Source: Watersipora subatra (lineage: Eukaryota; Bryozoa; Gymnolaemata; Cheilostomatida; Watersiporidae). From it: 64,000 nucleotides of DNA. Shown here piece after piece: positions 26,953 to 39,600 of this stretch. The stretch is from positions 4,154,001 through 4,218,000 of the forward strand of contig NC_088708.1 in NCBI RefSeq assembly GCF_963576615.1, read 5' to 3'. A model generated the notes under the pieces. It saw only the letters and a program-made list of their open reading frames with translations. It had not been told where the DNA came from and ran no database searches. Each line of letters starts with the position of its first letter. Positions within the stretch are counted from its first letter, which is position 1. Made by a program: the position numbers and the translations under genes.

Positions 26953-27658
26953 AGGTGTGGCGATAAAGCAAAGATTAGTAAGTAGCTACACAATTATTCA
27001 GAAATATTTAAAGGCAGTTAATTGGTTCAGGTATTAGACAGTCTCGCAATCTGAATTTCACAAATCAGTTTCGTTAAAATCAATATTTCTTGCTAATCTC
27101 TACCTGTGGCTTTGGAAAAATGGACAGGCATACAGACACCGCTCTTACAATGGTAAATATATACTTTGTTTTACTTTATTTTAGACATATATAATGTTTA
27201 TTATTCTTGTTTTTTCACTATAGACCATGCTGTCTAGCAAAAAGTGCACAAAATTCGATTTAGGTTGACATTTAATGTGTGTGTTCTCCTTGACGTAAAT
27301 TTACCATAATCATGAACCCTGAACCAAGCAAAAATGATGAAAAAAAATTGTTAATCCAAACCAATAATACCACAGTTACTGTAAAATCATTAAATTAAAA
27401 AAAGTTCAGTTTAGTTTTTGTCCCTATTTGAAGGGCCGAAGAGGTAAGTTTGGGATGATTTTGGAATGGATTAGGTATTTTGCATGTATTTGCTGTTCGA
27501 AGGATGTAAAATCCCTGTAAAGTAAATGTTTTTGCCATAGATTATTTACATCGGAGTAGCGGCTACTGTACTTCATAAACCTGTTCTCAAACTTGTTTGA
27601 GAAGCTGATATTTAAAGGTAGACACGAGTGCAAGAGCTGAAGAGTTTCTCTAGATCGA
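26953..27658. other. convergent intergenic DNA
   Basis: No gene was seen. On the minus strand an AATAAA at 27203-27198 could serve as the EFR3 polyadenylation signal. This is unproven. Confidence 0.35.
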
Positions 27659-30600
27659 CTAGACATCAAATGGCAATAGACAAGCCTTCTTGAACCATAC
27701 CAGGCTATGGGCTCTGTCCATAATGGTTGTGAGAGGTGCCGTCTCAAACTCCTTGTGAGCTTGCTTTCGCAGGGCTTCTTGGGAAACTGGGTCGTCTACG
27801 GACTCCAAGACTGCCTTTAACTGGCTAACACTGAGTTGGTTAGCGGAAGGCATGAATACGCTGCTCTATACGAAAGAGACAACTTACTTTAAATCAGCAT
27901 GCCAAATAATTGTTTCGAGTAACAGCCTGAAGCAAGCTTTTTAGAAAGCGCTGGGCGGCATACTAGACAGCTACAAAAACACTTCATTATAAAAACGGTG
28001 AACTGCAGACAGGATGAGTTAACCTAGTGATAGCAACCATGTGGTATACAGCAATACCTTGCTACTTCGCAATTCACCCTTTACGGTTTTAGTACTGCTC
28101 AGTTTCTGTATTTCATGGTTTTAGTACTTCATGGTTTCAGTACTTCATAGTTTCAGTACTTTGCGGATTAAAAATGTTTGTCAAAGAAATTACAAATAAA
28201 ACAAAATTAATAAAACGACATTAAAAAAATTAAAACAAATAAATATACATACATAAAATACATTTAGAAACATGTGACTTCCTTCTCACAACGAACCCAG
28301 TTAATCACAAGTAGGAATATTCAGACTACAGTAAATGCATTCTCTGGCTTAAAATACTGGGACTGAAGTTGAAATATGAACTAAAAGTCAATAAAGATAA
28401 CTTCAATCTATTCACTTATTATATAGGAAATAAATATAATATGTTTAGAAAGCAGTTTAAGTGTTCTGGTGTTAAAATTTGGCTCATATGTATACTTTAA
28501 AAAATAGTTTCTATTTTCACAGATTTTCACTTATTGCGGGGTACGCCCGGTACACATTAACTACGAAAAGTGTGGGATTAATGTAAGGCCTTACAGAGCA
28601 ATGATAGGAATATCTTATTGTTGATTAGTATTTGTGATTATTCTATCTGCTGACACATAAAGTGAATAGTTCTTGGAAATTGAATCATTTCCATAACTGT
28701 GTGTTCAACCGATAGCTATAAACCTTTTCTATCAATTGTATTTTTACCAATACCAGTGTTCAGCAACTTAATTTGTGTCCCACATTGATTGTGAAACTAC
28801 AATTGGTTTACGTGAGTAATATTGCAGGCTTAGTTGAACGCATTTAACATGACACTCAATAAAAATTTGTAATATTGCTAACTTACTTGAATGCATGTAA
28901 CGACACAGTTGATAAAATACGCATAACATGGCATATTCGCTTGAATCAGCAAGTTGCTAGTGAAACTTCATCAAAAGTTATTTTTGATCTTTCCAAAAAC
29001 CAACGCATCTACTCACTATCCCTATTCTATCATTCTTATGCAGTAAAAACCTGAGAAATGACTAATACACAATAACAAACCAACCAACATACCCTTCTCA
29101 TTAAAGGTGACGACTCTAGACTGTCGATCTCTAAGTTGCCAACGGATGTTGTGTCTTGGTCGATAGAGTTGCCTATGTCCATGGTGTCTAGAACATTGAA
29201 TATTTGGATAGGCCATTTACTAACGTCTATTTTAAGGTTTTACATTCAAGATAATTAGTCTCTCAATTCCGATAGTGTATAATAAAAACATGCAACTCAT
29301 CGTCATAGATGCTTATCAACAACTATTAATAAATTACGTTTGACTCGTGATGCATGCCATGAACCACAATGCAAGACAGCGAACTATTTAAAGGCGGTAG
29401 GAGAGTTGAAGAGTTGGAGAGAGAAAATAAAGAAGAGCAGGCATGAAGAGAAGATCAGTGAGGGAGATAATTACTAGCAATAGTAAACTAGCAAAAAATA
29501 ATAAGGGCTGCAAAGACAATAATCTTTAACTACGTGTTTGGATACGTCCAGTTACCCATAGCCAGTGGGTTAGAAGAGCGAGTGCGAGGCTGGATCTCAG
29601 GCTAATCATAGCCCTCGCTATTAGTCAGCGGGTTGGATGCATCTAGCCGCAATCAGTCCATGCAAAGCCAATGTTGGCTAATGTAAGTTACTGACCTATG
29701 TTCAGTGATGACTTATAAACAAACAGTTTTTTAGTCGATGCGCTATGGCTGCTACCTGGCTTGGTCATTGGCATGCCGAGATTGCTAATGTCATGGCCGT
29801 GAGTGCTGAGAGCGGTGTTGAAAACATTCTTGTCCAGCAAACATGCCTTCTCAATGTCACTCAAGCTACTATAAAACAAAAGAATAAGTCATGCAGTCTA
29901 ATGTCACACATTATCCAGACTCGAATACAGCATAGCATAGGATGTTATCTACCGCAAAAACCTTTATTTGAACACCATGGCGCTCTATATTATTTCGGCG
30001 CTCTTCATTAAAGGGGGCGTTCAAATAAAGGGTAGCATTGTATTTTTTATACACTCCAGCAAAATATTGAGAAAACAAATTTAACCCTTTCATGAGCGAA
30101 TCAAATGTCACAGGTCTATATTTTGTACTCCCCTTCAGGTGGAGCGACATTGAGCCTTTATGTGTAAGAAATTTTCTAGTTACCTTAAACTTGTTGTCGA
30201 TATTTGAATAAATATATATGGAGGAGTTGATACATGTCTCTACCGTTTGATAATTATTGCTTGTAATTAGTCTACGATGATCTTGTATTACAGTATCTTT
30301 TATTTAATTTTAAATTTGAAGGCATACTTTCATTTTGTAACTACATTTAACAATGTTGCATAAAAGCTCATTGCACTCACTAATATGTTTGCTACATTTT
30401 GCAGCCAAAACTGGCTTTTTATGTGCAATGGAAGAGGAATTACGAGCCTCGATTCATTGTAAGCCGAGTTCATATTATCACAATGATGCTATCAAATAAT
30501 ATGCTATAAATCTGCAAATTTAAATGTTATATAATAATAATTTATCAAATGCTAACAATATATATAGAACGAGTGACATAAACAAACCATATTTATAATA

Positions 30601-33600
30601 CATTCAGAAACAAAAGTTAATATTTTAAAACAAAAATATTAGCATCGTTTGCTCAGCCAGTTGCTTTTTGATTGGTGTTTTCATTTGGAGCCATTCTATA
30701 TTCTGCTGGCTATTCAATACTTTCCACAGTGTCTTCTGATCTCAACTACTCTTCTGCACAGCTGAGCTAGTTGATTTTAGCGTCCAAACATTTTTTTAGC
30801 AGAGCAAAACATTAATGTGATGCACTATAAAATACATGTATACACTTCTCGCGCAAATAAAGGGAAACCACGTGTAATCAAAATAGCCTCCGAATTTTAG
30901 CCTCAAAATACGTAGTAACACAAATTCTGTCATGAGTGCGAAACCTTTTTCACACACATCAAAGTATCAAGACCACGTTAAAAAAAGAACTATTAGCCTA
31001 ATACAGTTATTAATTATTGTTTTCAGAGTTTTAGCGAAAAAACCAACAAGCATTGGAGTTGGAAAATAGACTTTGATATGAACTGAAACAACCAACGAAT
31101 TAATTGTTATTGATGTAATTGAGTCATCAATAGTACAGTTTTGTAGACATTTTTCTACTGATCACTTGCTATTATGGTTTCGAAATGATAAAGAATGTCA
31201 AATAGGGGCGGTCAAATAGAAGTTCAATTAAAGGGTGACGCTCTATTTTACTATTCTTCTCCCACAGTGGAGCTCAAATAGATGTGGCGCTCAAATAGAG
31301 GTGGCGCTGAAATAGGGGTGGCGCTCAAATAGAGGTGGCATTCAAATACAGTTTTTACTGTGTCTTACCCAGCAGTTTCTGTCTGATATATCGCCCTCTC
31401 AGGGAGGAGTTGAGGAGAAGCCGTCCTGCGATACTGCAGAACCTACAAGAAGATTAGCCCCAAAGCATCAGTAGCCTGAAGGGGGGTTAAGTCAGTGCTG
31501 AAATCCCAGACTGAAAGACCGGTGGCTACACATGCGCGAAATACGACATTTGTGTAGCCAATGTGTCGGCAAAGCATTGTTGATGCTTCGTATCGAAATG
31601 AACATGTCTACATCTACATTGATAAAAAAGACATCTATAGACCAATGATTAACCAAAAGAGTTGATTTCCATTTAAAATAATCTCGATTCCATTTTATTC
31701 ATTTTCGATGCAGGCATATTTCGCGTAAGATTAGCTTTCAAATGAAGACAGGGTTTTACACAAACAACTATTTATATATGAATAAAGATATTTTCACCTG
31801 TAACAGAAACGTCAAGACTAGTGGTATAAATTGGAGAACTTCATAAAACATTTCTGTTCAAACTAAATCAGTTAAAACCAGAAGGTTTTCCCTAGTTTGA
31901 CTATTTCATAAACTTAATTACTTTTGTAATTCACTGATTCTCATCATTAATGTGTATTCTTTTTGCCTCGCACAAAATTGGAGCATTGAATATAGCCGCA
32001 TAAACATTGCTATCATAAATTGTTGATGATCCATTTTAGACAGTAAAATATACTAGTGATACACTAGCAATGGAAATGGAAAATCCAGCAAGGATGTCAT
32101 GGCCTTTACACAACTGACGCCACTTCTCATTGGTTAATCTATATTCAATGTGACACTGTTTAGTGGCGTTAGGTGTGTAGTTACAGTAATTATCTAAGCT
32201 ATTATCTAAGTCAGTGCGTGTAGCAAAGCCAATTAGGACTGACGGAGCCAGCTACAGCTCTGAACGTGGAATTGATGAAACTATAAGATGAACTATTATG
32301 GATTAGAGATTATCCACCTGATTGACATGCTGCTGGAGCTCTTCTAGACCCATTAACTCACAGTAGATGTTAGCAAAGGCAACAGCTAGAGCGTGTATCT
32401 GATAGCACGCCTGTGACTTGAGTTTCTCATCTGTAACAGCTGTATCCTATAACACATAATGCAGCTATCATACGCTCTTTCTTTTTTGTTCTGTCTTCTG
32501 GGTTCCTGAAGATGTAGAGATAGCCAGACAACCCCAAAATTCAGAAGAATGGTGTGAACTATTGGTTCCTGCCAGATTCTACTACAGACCTGCTCGAGAA
32601 GTTGTCTACACATACAGCTGTTTATGGCTGCCTCTTCTTAGCGAAATCTACACTCTACCTATAAAGACCAGCGTGGTGAAGGCTGTGAGACATACAGCAA
32701 AAGGATGAAGCTTTGAACTGTTCGCATAATCAGTTGAGTGGTGAGATACATGAAGTACAGGAAAAATTAAATTGCTAAAATATTGGTATTTGTTTATAAA
32801 TATATTTCAGAACAGTTTGAATATTTAACATTCATTTTAATCTAGCAAACACAATGCAACCTTGCTCTGGGGGAGGTTGTAAGGTCATATCAGCCTGGAC
32901 GAAATAATTTGATTATGCCAAACACCTTTGTTTATATCATATAACTGCTCTATACAGGTTAAGAAAATGTTTGCATCCACAATCCTTCAGTTGAACAGTT
33001 TCCTGAGTAAACCAGCCTTTTAATCAAGCACAGTTAAAAATTGACCACCTTATATAATTTGCTTTATTATTCCTCCTCGTTGTTATTGGTAAGTGTAAAG
33101 CAGAAAATTATACCTCTCTACCTGAAGCTGATCAGCGAGATTTTCTTAAAACTGGATGCAACTATCAGTTATAGATGCAACTATCAGTTATAGGTGCAAC
33201 TATCGGTTATAGATGCAACTATCAGTTATAGATGCAACTATCAGTTATAGATGCATCTATCAGTTATAGGTGCAACTATTGGTTATAGATGCAACTATCA
33301 GTTATAGATGCAACTACCAGTTACAGATGCAACTATCTGTTATAGATGCAACTACCAGTTATAAATGCAACTACCAGTTATAGATGCAACTATGAGTTAT
33401 AAATTTTTTTAAATTGCAAAGACCGAGAACTAAAAACTCCTGATAATTTTCCAGTTAAAACGGAATATACACACATTACCTTTGAGTATTGAAATAATAT
33501 TTCACACAACACGCTAGTTAAAGGTTGACTTGCAACAAAATTCACATTACAGTTATTTGGTATCAAAAAATTCACCATGTCTTATTCTGCTGTGTTGTAG

Positions 33601-36600
33601 GTACAAAATATGTGGAAATGTGATTACAAACTCTTAAAAGCTCAAAAACGAAACGCCGCCGTAGATTGGAATCTCTTTATTTCGATGACGTAACCATGAA
33701 ATTTGGTTATTGTCTTGTCACGTATGTTCTCATGTGAATTGAAAGGCCAATACAAAGCTCAATATAAAACTTATCGTAGTACTAGTTTATGACAAACACT
33801 TCGGGTTTCACCGAAAACCCCGCATCAAATATAGATGCTTGCTACTTTACAGTTTTGTTTCGGCCTGGTTTAATCGGCAAGTCGTAATCTGATCATGTGA
33901 CCCAATACTTCGCAAATAATTTTTGCAGCACTTTTCGATTATCACAGGTGACCAACAGGCTCCTCATGTTTGTCAGAGGGTGATATGCACTCATTCAAGC
34001 AAAGGTTAAAAAATTAAACGGATTTTTTATGACAGGTTTTAAAATATCAGTGCTCAAAGTGACAGCATTACAATGACGATAAAACAGACGCGTAAGAACA
34101 ATAGACATGGTTTTATTGAATGCGTGAAGGATATTTGTGAAAAGATTTCGACGAATAAGGTTGCATGAAAGTGTAAACAGAAACCATCTCTCACAACTGC
34201 GTCACATTTGAGCCGTTTTGGAAAGAGAATCCAAACTATGGCGGTCTCGCGTGGCTGCTAACTAACGTTAACTGTTCGTTTTTGAGCTTTTAAGAGTTTG
34301 TAATCACATTTCCACATATTTGGCACCTACAACACAACAGAGTAAGACATGGTGAATCTTTTGATACCAAATAACTGTAATGTGAATTTTATTGCAAGTC
34401 ACAGATTTAGTAACAGATGCAGTACAATATCTATCCATAATGGATAACAGCTGGGCAACCTGATCATAGCTAATAATCAAATATATAGATATATATATAT
34501 ATATAGATATATATACATGTAAATATATTTTAGATACATATTGCTGTTCACCAGTAATACTTATCTCTAGTGGACAGTAATATGTATCACTGGTGGACAG
34601 TGATACATATTACTGGTGGACAGTAATATGTATCACTGGTGGACAGTGATACATATTACTGGTGGACAGTAATATGTATCACTGGTGGACAGTGATACAT
34701 ATTACTGGTGGACAGTAATATGTATCACTGGTGGACAGTGATACATATTACTGGTGGACAGTAATATGTATCACTGGTGGACAGTGATACATATTACTGG
34801 TGGACAGTAATATGTATCACTGGTGGACAGTGATACATATTACTGGTGGACAGTAATATGTATCACTGGTGGACAGTGATACATATTACTGGTGGACAGT
34901 AATATGTATCACTGGTGGACAGTGATACGTATCTCTGGTAGATAGTGATACATATCTCTGGTAGATAGTGGTATGCACCTCTAGTGGACCATGATAGTTA
35001 CCTGAAGGTTTAGGATGAAAGAGGCAAAGTCAACACATGTCTCATCTGTGAGCAATTCAACAAGCAACAGGCACATCGTACAGTACACAGCTTCGAGGTT
35101 AGCAAGGTCATTGTTGGCAAGTCTTAAACATTCGAGCGCATGCCAGAGTATGTGCTGCCCTCCGTGGGCCATGAAGTGCACATCTTGTCTCGAAGGCTTT
35201 TCTACGACCAAATCCAGTTGAGCAATATCTTCTGGTACCCTATAAACAGGGACAAATTGTATGTACAAGCCAGCAGATGAGATTCATACAGGGTTTTATG
35301 CTTTAGAATTTAGATCAAAGATAGATGAAGAGTACTTAGTAAGACAGGCAAGTTTAAAATGAGCAAAAAAGGCGGAGACCCAGAGACTACACAGCCATGG
35401 CCTGAACACTTACCAGATCTTGGAGAACTTGGGAACGTTATCATGTCTGTCTATAAGGGTATGTAGTATCTGGTGTGAGACTAGCCTCGTTTCAGGTTTA
35501 TTCATAACCGACATCTGCAAGAGGGGATTCTTGAAACTGGAGGGAAATGCATTGGCCATGAGAACAGTCCTGTAGGTTGTAGCGACTTTGAGGATAGTCT
35601 TTAAGAGCATCATTTGTATCTGGGAGTTACTGGTCTTTTCTGAGCTGTGATAGAAATGTTCATGCTGTAAGCTTCACAATTTGGGAAAACACAAATTAAA
35701 AAATATTTATAATTTTTGTAGGAGCACAAAGGTATGTACAGAAGGTAAAAGGTAGGTGTGTACAAAGGTAAAACAGAATTAAAAATGTGAAACCTTCAGC
35801 AGCAAAAGTGAACTTATATGCTCTAAGACTACGGTGCAAGTATCACAGATTTTTATGACAGCTATAGCATGAGTACTACAAACTCCTACTGGAACTATCG
35901 TGTAAATAGAACAGATTCCTACTGTAACTATGGTGTAAGTAGTACAGATTCCTACTGGAACTCTGGTATGAGTAGTACACATTTCTACTGGAACTATGGT
36001 GTGAGTAGTACAGATTCCTACTGGAACTATGGTGTGAGTAGTACACATTTCTACTGGAACTATGGTGTGAGTAGTACAGATTCCTACTGTAACTATGGTG
36101 TGAGTAGTACAGATTCCTACTGTAACTATGGTGTGAGTAGTACACATTTCTACTGTAACTATGGTGTGAGTAGTACACATTTCTACTGGAACTATGGTGT
36201 GAGTAGTAGATTCCTACTATGGAACTATGGTCTGCATTATGGTGTGAGTAGTACAGAGTCCTACTGTAACTATGGTATAAGTAGTAGATTCCTACTATGG
36301 AACCATGGTCTGCATTATGGTGTTAATAGTAAACATTCTTATTCTTAGCTATACCTGTGCATTTTCTCCCTTGATCCCCTCAAGTTGCAAGCCACAACAG
36401 AAAAAATGAATGATCACACGTTTAATAATGCATGCAACAGTTTGCATATTATCAATCGTAAAGTTTTAGCATAAAAATTGATTTAACCTGGTTGTTTGAA
36501 TGCTCGGTCAAGTTTTGAAGTGAAAAACTGCAGATACATATTGATAAAGCATAAGAATGGTACAAAGGCGGCTATGTAACTCACGTTTGCTGTTGCGAAG

Positions 36601-39600
36601 TGGATGGCATCTTGCTGATCACAAAAGTTAATATTTCTATCTTTTGAAAATCAGGTAAATGATTGGCAAATTCTCCTGTGAAAATATTAATGTATTAATA
36701 TTACATCACTTATAAGTGTAAAACACATCTTGTCCGCTGTTGATATAGATGATAATACTCCAAAACTTAAGTATTCGTGGCAGTGCCAGAGTAAAACATA
36801 ATCTATTCTGGAACTAATAAGAAAGTGCAAAAGCCTATTATTGATATTAGAAATGCTCAAAATATTTTACTGTTCTGACACTAATACTTCGGCCTTAGAG
36901 AACAAATTCTTAAAAGGCATAGAAAATAGCTGCGCAATGTCAATCTTGGGTGAAAAGGATTTAAAATTTATTAATGATCTACTGAATCCAATTAGTCACT
37001 TTGTTAACTTGATTAAAAAGCACTTGCTAAGACTGCAACCATCACATCTATTTAGCTAACTAAATCAGTTTGCCAAAAGTAAGAATATTCATCATTCTAT
37101 CAGTTCACTTGGCTCTTCACTCATACAAGGTTTTATAAGGGTTTTATGAGAGTACCTCTATGTTTTATCCGTGTTATTCTCATGAGTAGCTGACAAGCTT
37201 GTACTTGAGTGTATTCTTTTTAGAACAAGCTATTGTTTTTTTGGCATATATCACTTATCATTTCTTTGAAAAATATATCACCTACCATCTCTTTGACATA
37301 TATATATATATACATATCACCTACCATCTCTTTGACACATATATCATCTATCATCTCTTTGACATATATATCATCTATCATCTATTTGACATATATATCA
37401 TCTCTTTGACATATATATTATCTCTTTGACATAAATCATCTACCATCTCTTTGACATATATATCATCTATCATCTCTTTGAGATATATATATATATATCA
37501 TCTACCATCTCCTTGACATATATATACAGATAATAGTTGAGAATTCACTGATATAGTGCTCAAAGTTGTCCACCGAGCCTGTATAAATACAAAGATGGAA
37601 AAAATTTTAGCAACAGTTTATTACTTAAAGTTTCATGATGCAAAAGGATGTTAAGTTTACACCAATCGTCAGATAAAAAATTGCATGACACAAACACAGA
37701 ACCAAGTTATACAGGTAACTCTTCATTTTGGTGTTCTTAGTGTACTCTTGGTTCTGTGTTTGTGTCATGCAATTTTTTACCTGACGATTGGTGTAAACTT
37801 AACATCCTTTTTGCATCATGAAACTTTAAGTAATAAACTGTTGCTAAAATTTTTTCCATCTTTGTATTTATATATATATATATCATCTACTATCCCTTTG
37901 ACATATATGTCACCTATCATATCTTTGGCATATGTCATATACCGTCGCTTGTCAGATATCATGTCTTATCTTGATGGTCATCTTTACAGCTAACGCCGTA
38001 CCTAATCAGGCTAATGACATGCTTCATAACATGTTTATGCACTTTGATCAGCAAAATCTCCTGTGATGTGGACTATAATGCCTCTGATTGTAAACTTGGA
38101 CAATGAGAATTGTCAGAAACCTAAAAGTTGTTCTATTTATATGGTGAGCAAAACTATGATGGTTTAAACTTTCGTTAGCCCAAGTGTGAAAGATTGACAA
38201 ACATTAAGCAGGTGCGATAGAGCAATCTTCAAAAAGGTCTTCTATTAGCCAGTAGTACATTTTGTAATGGCAGTGGCTTCTATGAATTTGATAATATCAA
38301 GTGATCGTGCACTTACGCTGACATATAACTTAAAAGCTAATCACAGTTTGAACTTCTCAAAGAGGGAATGTTCGGGCGTCTAAAGGCCGCTTAGTAATAG
38401 GGTATAGTAGACTTACCAATAGTGTTTATGATGGAGTCCTGGAAGCGAGTGTTGTTAATTTTTTCAGTTTGTGAGTTTGAGGTGTACTCTACGGACCCCC
38501 TCAAGTGCTTGAGAAGACTATTGAACAAGTCAAGAACAGAAGGGCCTGTAGAAAGAATAGCGACATAGAAGAAGGGTAATATTATCTGTGTTCTCAAGCA
38601 AACATCACTCACATGTTCATCAGCTACTGTTTAAATGAGGAATGCATACATCTACATGTAATTACAAGCTACAAAAAGCACTCTGCCTGTTCTACAGCAT
38701 CAACACAAACCCCAATCCCAACTACCTACTTGGGTTTTTTACTGAGTCAGTTACAGAGTTATGAGCTTTAGGTGCTGCTATAAACTGGCAGAATGTTTTG
38801 CTTGGTGATAGCTTCAGTCTTCATAGAAAAATTGATATCAACAACTATCAGCTTACAGATTCTCAAATGCATGAGATTTTTAGCTGATAACAACAGCTAA
38901 GTCAAAAACAATGGTTGAGAATTTACAGTATTCATGAGGCGCTGTACAAGTCCCATATTTTAATATAATATGAAATCTATTGCTTTATTGCTGATGCACT
39001 CGTGGAAACAGAAAACAACAAGTAAGCCAACTAGATAAACTAGAGCAGTGAATGTACTGTACCTACCGATGGATCCTCCAGCAGATATGATGACAGCCTC
39101 TGATAAGACATCAGTTATGCTTGCCTTGAGCTCAGCTGGGCTACTCTGGAGTGAGTCAAGGTGAGACATGAGCATCTGTACAACCATGTAGCCATATTGC
39201 GCCTGTAATCGGCCACTCATGATAAGCACAGGATTATACAACCATTTTACAGTTAAAGGTTTGTGGCTAACCAAAACCGCTGACATCATACTTGTTTCAT
39301 ATAACAGCTTCAGTTATCAGAACTGTAGCTGTTGTGGAGTTGCTGTTGTCTGCCATCTGGTACAACTGTTGCTAGTAGCAATAGCTTTTATGCGGTGAAC
39401 TTCGAAAGATGGCATATGCCATTGTTCCAAACCAGCAAAGCTGTTAAAACTGTTACCAGTTGTGGTTATGTCAGGTATGTACAAATTGAGGTCCTTCTCT
39501 GAATTACTTGTAAACACAAGAGCAGTCTTTTGAAAAAAATACGGATTCGTTCTATCTTCTGCAGAATGGCTGCATGTTCGCTGTGAATTTGCAGCTGCTA

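Noticed and set aside
29570-29650. GC-richer stretch considered as a tRNA-like or SINE sequence
   Set aside because: No A-box/B-box pair with proper spacing and no cloverleaf could be drawn.
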